Below, in pieces: positions 1 through 7,018 of a stretch of DNA of 62,549 nucleotides (its first letter is position 1; each line of letters starts with the position of its first letter). The stretch spans positions 1 to 62,549 of the forward strand of contig JAEWDJ010000111.1 in NCBI GenBank assembly GCA_023390155.1. The letters are read 5' to 3'. Origin of the DNA: Actinomycetes bacterium (GTDB lineage: Bacteria; Actinomycetota; Actinomycetes; Actinomycetales; Microbacteriaceae). The notes under the pieces are model-generated. The model did no database searches, was not told the DNA's origin, and saw nothing but the letters and a program-made list of their open reading frames with translations. The position numbers were made by a program, and so were the translations under genes.

Positions 1-35
1 CCTCCCAGGCGGCGACCGCGGCCTGACCGGATCGC

Positions 36-75
36 ACCGAGGGGGGGCTCCGATGGTACGGAGCACCCCCTCGGT
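36..75. terminator. Hairpin terminator upstream of tRNA-Thr
   Basis: ACCGAGGGGG at the left pairs with CCCCCTCGGT at the right around a short inner stem (GGCTCC/GGAGC) and loop. No T-tract follows. It probably ends transcription of a gene lying to the left of the window. Confidence 0.55.
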
Positions 76-133
76 GATGGTATCCTCGTACGGTTGCCAA
101 AATCGTTCGGGCCTTCCGGCCAGGACCGGCTTC

Positions 134-205
<72 letters not shown>

Positions 206-235
206 CCGTCTCCCCGCCACACGGCGGGAGGCCGC

Positions 236-309
236 GGCGGGGTAGCTCAGGTGGTTAGAGCACACGGCTCATAATCGTGGTGTCGCGGGTTCGAGTCCCG
301 CCCTCGCTA
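236..309 (+). tRNA. tRNA-Met, elongator type (anticodon CAT)
   Basis: Acceptor GGCGGGG pairs with CCTCGCT through two G-U wobbles. The D-arm is TAGCTCAG...GAGC and the anticodon loop is CTCATAA. The T-arm is GCGGG-TTCGAGT-CCCGC. The sequence matches actinobacterial elongator tRNA-Met in layout. CCA is not encoded. The 3' half lies about 105 bp from the stop codon of a tyrosine integrase reading toward it, the usual arrangement of an element integrated in a tRNA 3' end. Confidence 0.95.
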
Positions 310-415
310 CAACAGTTGAAAACACTGGGAACGGCAGTCCGAAGCGGACTGCCGTTTCGTCATTTTCGGACCGACGTGGACACAATTTGGACACACTTCA
401 AATCATCGAGGCGTG
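287..415. other. Probable attachment-site region (attL)
   Basis: This stretch holds the T-arm and acceptor 3' end of tRNA-Met, the terminator and a direct repeat of GGACACA at about 377-396. A tyrosine integrase gene ends at its right edge. tRNA T-arms are common integration sites for such enzymes. I found no second copy of the tRNA 3' end in the window, so the matching attR is either outside or not recognisable by eye. Confidence 0.4.
330..357. terminator. Intrinsic terminator after tRNA-Met
   Basis: AACGGCAGTCCG, a three-base loop AAG, and CGGACTGCCGTT followed by T form a 12-bp stem just after tRNA-Met. It would end the tRNA transcript. It could also block read-through from the convergent integrase. 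Confidence 0.75.
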
Positions 416-1570
416 TCAGGGCGCCTTCGGGTGATCCGGTGTGGACGACGTGAGCGTGGTTGGACGCGCGTGATCGAGCGCGGACGAAGCGGCCTCATCC
501 AGCCGCTTCGCGACCTCGTCGAGATCATCGTTGAACAGGTCGGCGTAGACGTCGAGCGTCATGGCCGCCGACGCGTGGCCGAGCATTCGTTGGACTGCCT
601 TGACGTTCGCGCCGGCGGATATGGCAAGGCTCGCGGTTGTGTGGCGCAGGTCGTGGATCGTCATCGACGGGAGCCCGGCCGAGATCAAGGCTCGATCGAG
701 CCACGAATTCTCTCTGATCGTCGGCGTGGTTTGGTGTTGGCCGTAGCGCCCCGGGAAGACCAGGTCCTCCGAGCCCTTGCCCTCGATCGCCTCCGTCAAT
801 CCGGCGACCAGGAGACCGGGAAATGGAACGCTTCGGCGCTTGTGGGTCTTCGGTGATCCGACAATGACCTCACCTCGCACGAAGACGGCGTTCTCTACGA
901 CGTGAAGTCGCTGGCGACGTAGGTCCACGTCCTTCGTGCGGAGTGCGGTGGCCTCGCCCCAGCGGAGTCCGGTGTAGCCGAGAAGGAGAATCAAGGTTCG
1001 GTGCGATCCACTCGCGGTCGCCAGGCTGTCGAGCTGCCGATGGGAGAGGTAGCGATGCTCTCGTGAGACCTTGCGAGGGAGGTTTGCCCCTCGCGCAGGA
1101 TTCGATCCAATGCGGTGGTCGCGTACTGCCACGTCGAGAATTGCGGCGAGAATCCCGTAGCAGCGATGGACGAGTGCGGGTGACTTCGGCTTGCCGAACT
1201 CCTTCCCGCCGGCGCTGAGACCAGAGACCCAGACCTGGACGTCGCTGTGGCGGATGCCTCCGATGGCTCGATCTCCCCACGCGGGTAGCACGTGCAGGCG
1301 CCAAGCTGATTCGATGGCGGCCACGGACGACGGCTTGAGGTGCGTTTGCGAGTCGAGCCAGATGACGCCGAGTTCGCCGATGGTCACTCGAGCGGTGGAG
1401 GCGTCGATGTAGTCGCCGCGAGCCTTCTTCACCTCGACGGATGCCAGGAAAAGTTCGGCCTCGCGCTTGGTTGTGAAGCCGCGCTTACTCGCCTGGCGAT
1501 GATCGGGCTTGCGGTAGCGAACCCGGTACCGGCGTCCCTTTGCGCTCTCGTACGGCTCGACGCTCCCCAT
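416..1570 (-). CDS. int: Site-specific tyrosine recombinase / ICE integrase
   Basis: This 384-residue phage-type integrase has an N-terminal arm-binding part, a SAM-like core-binding domain (about 65-160) and a catalytic domain (about 175-350). The catalytic residues are visible: Arg203 in GLRWGE, Lys241 in the beta-hairpin, His306 and Arg309 in HDLRH, His332 in LGH, and Tyr342 in LDVYADL. The start at 1570 is chosen because AGGAGGT sits seven bases upstream of its ATG; a longer frame to 1645 has no such signal. The gene reads toward tRNA-Met, its likely target, and follows the XRE gene by 10 bp. All catalytic residues are intact, unlike the second integrase at 44.3 kb. Confidence 0.93.
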   Translation of the reverse strand: MGSVEPYESAKGRRYRVRYRKPDHRQASKRGFTTKREAELFLASVEVKKARGDYIDASTARVTIGELGVIWLDSQTHLKPSSVAAIESAWRLHVLPAWGDRAIGGIRHSDVQVWVSGLSAGGKEFGKPKSPALVHRCYGILAAILDVAVRDHRIGSNPARGANLPRKVSREHRYLSHRQLDSLATASGSHRTLILLLGYTGLRWGEATALRTKDVDLRRQRLHVVENAVFVRGEVIVGSPKTHKRRSVPFPGLLVAGLTEAIEGKGSEDLVFPGRYGQHQTTPTIRENSWLDRALISAGLPSMTIHDLRHTTASLAISAGANVKAVQRMLGHASAAMTLDVYADLFNDDLDEVAKRLDEAASSALDHARPTTLTSSTPDHPKAP

Positions 1571-1580
1571 GTGGTACCTC

Positions 1581-2165
1581 CTAGGCGGCAGTCCCGTCGC
1601 TGATGCCCGCGGTCGCGAGCAGTCCACTGACGCGGCGAGCTTCATCCAGGACCCGCTCGATTCGCCCGCGGACCTCGTCGTTCGAGGAGGTCAGGTCGGG
1701 ATCGCCCGATGCGTTGTGGACTTCGAGGACGATGTGGAGACGGTCGAGTTCACGGCGCAATGTCCCGAGCTCGCGCAGCGTGTTCAGGGTGTCGATGTCG
1801 GTCCGTTCGGCGGCGAGGCGTGGCCGGTATGAGCTGGCCGGCGTGGCGGAGAGCCAGCAGTCGAACTCGGCTGCCGTCATACCGTCGAAGTCGTCGCTGA
1901 GGTTGGGCAGGTCGAGGGGAGCGTTCGGTGACCCAAGCGGTGCGAGCAGGAACGATGCCGGCACGCCGAGAGCGCGGGCGATGTTCAAGAGCTGGCTGAC
2001 GCTGATGTCGGCCTTACGTCCCGACTCGATGTTCTCGAGTATGGCGGAGGTGACGTTGCCTCCAGGGATGGCGTCGGCGAGCTCTCGGGTGGTGCGGAAT
2101 CCGCGTTGGCGTCGGGCCAATTTGATGCGTCCGCCGAGGCTGGGTTCCGATCGAAAGTCCGTCAT
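1581..2165 (-). CDS. XRE-family repressor of the element
   Basis: The 194-residue protein has an N-terminal helix-turn-helix (about residues 10-70: GGRIKLARRQRG, then TRELADAI, ILENIESGRKADISVS and LLNIARALGVPASFLL), the layout of phage and ICE cI/Xre repressors. The C-terminal half has predicted helical character and no recognised domain. It lies just upstream of the integrase on the same strand and diverges from the excisionase gene, so it probably controls the shared promoter region at 2166-2268 and thereby excision and transfer. Confidence 0.85.
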   Translation of the reverse strand: MTDFRSEPSLGGRIKLARRQRGFRTTRELADAIPGGNVTSAILENIESGRKADISVSQLLNIARALGVPASFLLAPLGSPNAPLDLPNLSDDFDGMTAAEFDCWLSATPASSYRPRLAAERTDIDTLNTLRELGTLRRELDRLHIVLEVHNASGDPDLTSSNDEVRGRIERVLDEARRVSGLLATAGISDGTAA

Positions 2166-2268
2166 ATCGACAGGCTAACTCTTTCAGGCTTGTCAAAGCA
2201 ACGATTGCACGCTACTGTCATCACAACAGATCAATAGCTCTCTAGTTGTCGAAACGGAGGAAATTGAG
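2166..2268. promoter_or_regulatory. Divergent control region between repressor and excisionase
   Basis: This AT-richer 100-bp gap separates the XRE repressor (-) from the excisionase (+). It contains an inverted repeat ACAAC (about 2223) ... GTTGT (about 2246) and a TTTCAGGCTTGTCAAAG stretch near 2181-2197 that could be an operator. CGGAGGAAATTGAG before the ATG at 2269 is a strong ribosome binding site. Confidence 0.5.
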
Positions 2269-2466
2269 ATGACAGGAGAATTCATTCAGCCCGCCGATGT
2301 GGTCGAGCTGACCGGGCTCTCGCTCGCTGCGCTCGCGCAACTGCGATACCAGGGCAAGGGCCCGCGCTTCTACAAGCCGACCCCGCGCACCGTCCTCTAC
2401 AAGCGGGCGGAGGTGATCGCATGGCTGGAGGCGAGCGCGCAGACCAGGACCGGCGCGATGGTGTGA
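2269..2466 (+). CDS. xis: Excisionase-like helix-turn-helix protein
   Basis: This 65-residue winged-helix protein is of the HTH_17/AlpA-Xis type. The motif ADVVELTGLSLAALAQLRYQG is followed by GPRFYKPTPRTVLYKRAEVIAWLEA, the typical 'site-specific excisionase / DNA-binding' pattern with a C-terminal xxVxAWLEA. It would direct the integrase toward excision. It has GGAGG upstream, stands alone, and diverges from the repressor that probably silences it. Confidence 0.85.
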   Translation: MTGEFIQPADVVELTGLSLAALAQLRYQGKGPRFYKPTPRTVLYKRAEVIAWLEASAQTRTGAMV

Positions 2467-2570
2467 ATGTGCCGCTCGCAGGCGACCACGATCGCCGCGA
2501 CGAGTTCGTCGAGGGCTACCTCGTTCCGGTCGATCCGATGGATGACCTACAGTGCGAGAGCTGCCAGTAG
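2421..2570 (+). CDS. Small ORF with conserved tail YLVPVDPM-x2-LQC[DE]SCQ
   Basis: This 49-codon frame overlaps the 3' end of xis in another frame and has GGAGG six bases before its ATG; GTG codons at 2463 and 2469 are alternative starts. Its last 17 residues nearly match those of the 93-residue protein at 57402-57683, in both cases just before the stop. That makes the frame real by homology. It is either a short family member or the surviving C-terminus of a truncated copy. The CxxC near the end could bind metal. The function is unknown. Confidence 0.55.
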   Translation: MAGGERADQDRRDGVNVPLAGDHDRRDEFVEGYLVPVDPMDDLQCESCQ

Positions 2571-2912
2571 AACAACGCGTTCACCTCGGCGCGTCACACG
2601 TCGACTACCCCTGTTCGGGGGTAGCGTCCGGCAGTAAGTGGAACTGCTCCATCTCGCCCCGCACATTGCGGCCCGCGGCTGCCGAATCGAGTCCGGGCGG
2701 CGGTGACGCATCGTGGCGAAGACGGAATCCCCCGACGTCGTCGTCATCCATTCATCATCCGTTCCAGGCACGCCCCGCAGGTCTCGCACCCGCGTGCCAT
2801 CTCTAAGCGCATCGCGTCCCACTGCGATAACGCATAGCTCCTGACGGGTCTACGACCCGAGCCCGAAACCTTCACAACAAGCCACACCTGACTAGGGGAA
2901 GGTCGTGATCCC
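2571..2912. other. Intergenic region before the conjugation operon
   Basis: No convincing gene is seen on either strand. It contains a hairpin (CTACCCC/GGGGTAG, 2605-2624) without a T-tract. At its right end the purine-rich AGGGGAAGG (2894-2902) is the ribosome binding site of the sigma-like gene. The promoter of the conjugation operon should lie here. Confidence 0.5.
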
Positions 2913-3653
2913 GTGGCTGAGGGAAACCTTGTCGATGCAGTGCTCGATGAACGAGTCGGAGAATTGCTCCGCAACGTCGACGCCATGCGTCCCTTCGTCC
3001 GCTACCGCATGCGGACCCGTCCCGACGACGTCGACGTCGTCCTCCAATCGGTCCGCGAGACCGTCTGGCACCGCGGCAACGCATACGACCCCGCCAAGGG
3101 GACACCGAACGCGTTCGTCTTCGGCATCACCCGCAACGTCGTCCGCCGCGAACTCGGCAAGCATCTGCGCGAGACCGCAGAGCTGCCCGAAGAGATCGAG
3201 TCCACGTCCACACCGGACCCACTGGCCGTACTGGTGCGACGATTCGACGCCCACCGCTGGATGAGCCTGGTCGCCGACTTCGTCGGCCCAGCCGACTGGG
3301 CGGTGATCACCGAGATCGCACTCAGCGACGGCGACACCGAACACGTAGCCGAATGCCACCACCTCACCACCCGCGCACTCCGGTCTGTCCGCGACCGGGT
3401 CACCCTCACCGCCCACACCGTACGGGCCGCGCTCGCCGCGACCGACGCCAACCTGCCGATCACCGGTTCGGTGATCCTGCACTGTGTGCCCGAGCGCGGC
3501 GGCCTGCGCGAGGTCGCCGAGATGATCGGTGACGACGCCGACACGATCGCCGCGACCCTGCACATCCATCCCGGATCCGCGCGCGCTCGCATTGCGACGG
3601 CGAAACGTCTCCTGACGATCGCCCGCACGGTTCTCCTGCAGGAGGCGGCATGA
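2913..3653 (+). CDS. ECF-like RNA polymerase sigma factor
   Basis: The 246-residue protein resembles an extracytoplasmic-function sigma factor. A region 2-like part is visible at about residues 20-90 (MRPFVRYRMR, AYDPAKGTPNAFVFGITRNV, the last matching the usual YDPxxGxxxAWLFGIxRN). A C-terminal region 4-like helix-turn-helix lies at about 195-240 (LREVAEMIGDDADTIAATL...SARARIATAKRLL). The middle is longer and less typical than in most ECF factors. The GTG start follows AGGGGAAGG. It is the first gene of the conjugation operon and overlaps the next by ATGA, so it may direct polymerase to element promoters. Confidence 0.75.
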   Translation: MAEGNLVDAVLDERVGELLRNVDAMRPFVRYRMRTRPDDVDVVLQSVRETVWHRGNAYDPAKGTPNAFVFGITRNVVRRELGKHLRETAELPEEIESTSTPDPLAVLVRRFDAHRWMSLVADFVGPADWAVITEIALSDGDTEHVAECHHLTTRALRSVRDRVTLTAHTVRAALAATDANLPITGSVILHCVPERGGLREVAEMIGDDADTIAATLHIHPGSARARIATAKRLLTIARTVLLQEAA

Positions 3654-4762
3654 TCGGCGCCGGCGCGGCAGCGGGTGCCGCGGCGCACGCGGCCCGCCAC
3701 CCGACCGCAATCAGGAACCTGCTGATCATCGCATCGGTGCTGATCCTCGTCGTCCCTGTCTCGCTGGTCGCCCTGCCTGTGACGATGGTGCTCGCCATGG
3801 GCGCGGGGCTCTCTGGCGGTGGTGGGGGAGCATGCGGTGGCTCCGCGCCCACCGTGACCGCGAACCAGGCGATCGACGGGTATAGGACCGATCAGCTGAC
3901 GATCGCGGCGACGATCATCACCGTCGGCCAGCAGATGAACGTGCCCCCACAGGGGCAGGTCATCGCGGTGATGGTCGGCATGGGGGAGTCGGGCCTGCGC
4001 AACCTCGACCACGGCGACGCCGTCGACAACACCACCATCGGCGTCTTCCAACAGGGCGCCAGCTACGGGCCCCGCGAGGCGCGGATGGATCCCGCCACCG
4101 CGGCGGGCGCGTTCTACACACGCATGCTCCAGGTCCCGAACTGGCAGACGACCGAGCCCACCATCGTCGCCCACACTGTCCAGATCAACGCAGACCCCAA
4201 CCACTACACGCCCTTCCTGACCGCGGCCGAGCACGTCGTCGCGGCCCTGACCGGAAGCGCCGGAGGAACGTGCCAGGTGCCGGCCGACGCACGCGCCGCA
4301 GCAACCCTCCTCGTGACGGCGATCCAGGACGGCAAGCTCACCTTCCTCGAGCAGCGCTACCAGCAGCAGGTGCTGAACATGGCCGACGGAACCGCGACGC
4401 CAGACTGCAGCATCGACGCGCACGTGCTCCAGCTGATCGCCATCGCGGTCCAATCCTTCCAACAGGTCGGGGTCAGCGACCTCAACCGCCGCTGCACCGG
4501 CAGCACACCGGGCGCAGGCACCGCCTCCGCCCACTGGAAGGGCAAAGCGGTCGACTTCTACGCCCTCAACAAGCGCTCCCTCACGGGCGCCGACGACCTC
4601 TCCATCCAGCTCATCCACGCCCTCGACCCCTACGCCCCGCACGGCTCCTCACTCGGCCAGTCCGACTGCCGCACCAACGCCGGCATCCACCTGGGCGCGC
4701 TGACCAACTTCACCAGCGACTTCCCGGACACCTGCAACCACCAGCACATCCAGGTGCCCTGA
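3650..4762 (+). CDS. Membrane-anchored cell-wall hydrolase of the conjugation system
   Basis: The 370-residue protein has one membrane segment (about residues 22-50) and a lysozyme/transglycosylase-like segment around residues 85-200. That segment carries GMGESGLRNLDHGD and GVFQQG and matches the protein at 59780-60349, which shares GESGLxNLDHGD and xFQQ. A second C-terminal part (about 215-370) has WKGKAVDFYALNKRS, HIHLGALTNF and NHQHIQV. By analogy to VirB1-type proteins it would open peptidoglycan for the transfer channel; the Glu of GESGL is the likely catalytic acid. Its ATGA overlaps the sigma gene. Confidence 0.75.
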   Translation: MIGAGAAAGAAAHAARHPTAIRNLLIIASVLILVVPVSLVALPVTMVLAMGAGLSGGGGGACGGSAPTVTANQAIDGYRTDQLTIAATIITVGQQMNVPPQGQVIAVMVGMGESGLRNLDHGDAVDNTTIGVFQQGASYGPREARMDPATAAGAFYTRMLQVPNWQTTEPTIVAHTVQINADPNHYTPFLTAAEHVVAALTGSAGGTCQVPADARAAATLLVTAIQDGKLTFLEQRYQQQVLNMADGTATPDCSIDAHVLQLIAIAVQSFQQVGVSDLNRRCTGSTPGAGTASAHWKGKAVDFYALNKRSLTGADDLSIQLIHALDPYAPHGSSLGQSDCRTNAGIHLGALTNFTSDFPDTCNHQHIQVP

Positions 4763-4844
4763 CCGAATTCACGAAATGCGCGCCAATCACGACTCGAACA
4801 CGGAACGTGCAAGCGAAGGCGCATACGAAACCGAGGTGAACACC

Positions 4845-5501
4845 ATGATCAAGAAGCTGACCGCCCTCGCAGCTGTCGCCTCCTGCCTCACCCTCGCCGG
4901 CTGCGCCGCACCCGCGGAACCCTCGCGTCATCACGGCTACACCGCGGTGGCACCTGCCACCCCCGAGCCCACCGCGACAGCCGATGCGATGCCGGCCGCC
5001 TCCGGCATCGTCGACACCGTCTGGATCGACGTCTACCCCGTCGCGGCGCTCACGGCCAAGCACGGGTGCCGCTGCACCCTGCCGGACTCGACCCAGGAAC
5101 TCTTCCCGGCCGGCTCCCCGGCGGTCCTGATCAAGGTCACTCTGACCGGCAAATGGACGCCCGCACAGGGCAACGCCACCACGCAGGACATCACCGGCAT
5201 CACCCTGACCGGCACCAAGTTCGACGGACGCCCAGAACCCGCCGTCCTCGCCACCGCCGACGGGCCTGCCGCAGCGAAAGCCGCAGGACTTCCATGGATG
5301 CCCGAAGGGCTCTTCACCGGCGGCGCCGCCTGGTCGATCCCCAACGACAAGAGCACCTCGTTCGCGACCGCCTGGTACCTGCCCGCCGGCGTCGACCAGC
5401 TCCTGCTGAAGGTCTACATCCCCGCCGAAGGCGAGGCCAACGAGCTCACCGTACCGTTGCCCTCCTCCGTACTTCACGCAGTGGGCGCGGGAGGCGAGTG
5501 A
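4845..5501 (+). CDS. Lipoprotein of the conjugation operon
   Basis: The 218-residue lipoprotein has the signal MIKKLTALAAVASCLTLAGC with lipobox LAGC (Cys20). The ATG at 4845 follows GAGGTGAA; a longer frame from 4776 would add 23 residues in front of the signal peptide and is rejected. The mature part has no named domain that I recognise. From its place between the cell-wall hydrolase and the small membrane proteins it probably acts outside the membrane as part of the transfer channel. Confidence 0.8.
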   Translation: MIKKLTALAAVASCLTLAGCAAPAEPSRHHGYTAVAPATPEPTATADAMPAASGIVDTVWIDVYPVAALTAKHGCRCTLPDSTQELFPAGSPAVLIKVTLTGKWTPAQGNATTQDITGITLTGTKFDGRPEPAVLATADGPAAAKAAGLPWMPEGLFTGGAAWSIPNDKSTSFATAWYLPAGVDQLLLKVYIPAEGEANELTVPLPSSVLHAVGAGGE

Positions 5502-5505
5502 GCGT

Positions 5506-5658
5506 ATGGACCTGATCACCAACCTCGTCGGCCTCGCCGCGATCGTCATCGCGTCCCTGGCCGGTATTGCTGGCATTGGCGTCCTCGCCGCCCGCCGCGC
5601 GAACTTGCCCACATCAACCACGAAGGACCAAACCGCTGAGAGGAACAACCACTCATGA
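5506..5658 (+). CDS. Small single-span membrane protein
   Basis: This 50-residue ORF starts MDLITNLVGLAAIVIASLAG and has one strongly hydrophobic helix (about residues 5-28) followed by ARR and a polar tail. It begins four bases after the lipoprotein stop and its TGA overlaps the next ATG (ATGA), so it is clearly part of the operon. The size and position suit an assembly or pilin-like subunit of the type IV system, but there is no motif to prove it. Confidence 0.7.
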   Translation: MDLITNLVGLAAIVIASLAGIAGIGVLAARRANLPTSTTKDQTAERNNHS

Positions 5659-5978
5659 ACACCATCTATGCCGCACTTGTCACCGCCCACGCCCGCGTTA
5701 TCCACATCTACTCGGTGGACAATCCTGTAGCCGATTTCACCGGTCCGGGTGTCTCGGCACTGCAGCGGATCGCGAACGTAACCTTCGCGATCGTTCTCAT
5801 CTGCGGCTTGATCGGCGGCCTCATCTCCGGCGGTGCCATCACCATCGGCCACCTCTCCAGCAACGGGACCGTCCAGAAGCGCGGCATCATCGGCGTGTTC
5901 GCGTGCATCGCTGGTGTCGCCGTCGCCGGGAGCGTTGCCGGGCTGATCAACTGGGGCCAGTCGCTCCACGTGGCCTGA
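5655..5978 (+). CDS. TrbC/VirB2-like integral membrane protein
   Basis: The 107-residue protein has two hydrophobic helices (about 40-68 and 78-100) separated by a short polar loop with KRG, the layout of VirB2/TrbC pilin-like proteins. It lies between a single-span protein and the VirB6-like protein with start/stop overlap or two-base spacing. The assignment rests on topology and neighbours, not on sequence motifs. Confidence 0.65.
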   Translation: MNTIYAALVTAHARVIHIYSVDNPVADFTGPGVSALQRIANVTFAIVLICGLIGGLISGGAITIGHLSSNGTVQKRGIIGVFACIAGVAVAGSVAGLINWGQSLHVA

Positions 5979-5980
5979 TC

Positions 5981-7015
5981 ATGTTCGAGCTGGCCACGCA
6001 GGACCCGTTCTCGCCGAACTATGGCTGCTTCGTCTCCGACTTCGGCTGCCAAGCCTCCCAAGCCGTCGCCGGCTTCATGGGCTCCACCATCCGCAACCTC
6101 GGCGACTTCATCGCCACCATGATCGCCGGCTCCTTCAACACCAACATCGACCCCGGCAGCTGGGACATCGCCCACTCGCAATTCCTCTTCTGGGTCGCCG
6201 TCACCGCACCGGTCATCGTCATCATCGCCCTCGTCCAGATCGGCATCGCGATGATCATCCAGGACACCTCCCGGATCGGCCGCACCGCCGCCGGCGCCGC
6301 CCTCGCCATCCCGTTCAGCGCCATCTGCGTCTGGGGCATGCAGCAGTTCTCCGGCATCACCGACGACGTCACCCGCAACCTCACCACCAGCGTCCAAGGC
6401 GGCGCCCTCAGCGACGGACTCCTCCGCGTCGTCGGCATCTTCGACGCCCCCAAACAGCTCTCCGGCGCGGCCATGGCCAACGCCGAATTCAGCAAGGGTA
6501 GCGTCATCTATCTGATGGCCGCCCAGGGCGGACAGTCGCAGGGCGCCGTCGGCGAATACGTCCTGGCGCTCCTCATCGTCGGGCTCATGATGATCGCCTC
6601 CCTGTTCCTCTTCATCGCCATGTCCATCCGCGAATTCGGGCTCCTCGCCCTGGCCGCGATGGCTCCTGTCGGGCTGATGATGATCGGCCAGCCCAAGCTC
6701 ACCGTGTGGGCGCAGCGCTGGATGAGCCTGACCACCGGGCTCCTGATCGCCAAACCGCTCGCCGCCGGCGTCATCCTCCTCGCCGTCCAGCTGAGCAAGT
6801 CCAGCCAGTCCCTCGGCGTGATCCTGGTGGCCGCCGGCGCCGTGATCGTCGCCTCCTTCTCGCCGCTGTGGGCGACGAAGCTCGTCTCGTTCGCCGGCGC
6901 CGAAGTCGGCACCGCCCTCCATCACCGGTTCTCGGTCCGCGACCAAGTCTCCAGGGCCGGCACCGCCACAGCACCTGTGCGCTCCGCCGCACGCGTGATC
7001 AAGGTTGGGAGATAA
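5981..7015 (+). CDS. VirB6/TrbL-like polytopic membrane protein
   Basis: The 344-residue protein has about six to seven hydrophobic segments (near residues 65-90, 100-115, 190-215, 220-240, 255-280, 285-305), including FLFWVAVTAPVIVIIALVQI and VGLMMIASLFLFIAM. The N-terminal extracellular part carries two cysteines. It follows the TrbC-like gene by two bases and precedes the SCO6880-like gene by three. Position and topology make it the inner-membrane channel component of the type IV secretion machine. Confidence 0.75.
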   Translation: MFELATQDPFSPNYGCFVSDFGCQASQAVAGFMGSTIRNLGDFIATMIAGSFNTNIDPGSWDIAHSQFLFWVAVTAPVIVIIALVQIGIAMIIQDTSRIGRTAAGAALAIPFSAICVWGMQQFSGITDDVTRNLTTSVQGGALSDGLLRVVGIFDAPKQLSGAAMANAEFSKGSVIYLMAAQGGQSQGAVGEYVLALLIVGLMMIASLFLFIAMSIREFGLLALAAMAPVGLMMIGQPKLTVWAQRWMSLTTGLLIAKPLAAGVILLAVQLSKSSQSLGVILVAAGAVIVASFSPLWATKLVSFAGAEVGTALHHRFSVRDQVSRAGTATAPVRSAARVIKVGR

Positions 7016-7018
7016 CCG

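Noticed and set aside
3002..4642. 546-codon - strand frame opposite the sigma and wall-hydrolase genes
   Set aside because: Shadow frame without motifs; the + strand genes have domains and coupling.
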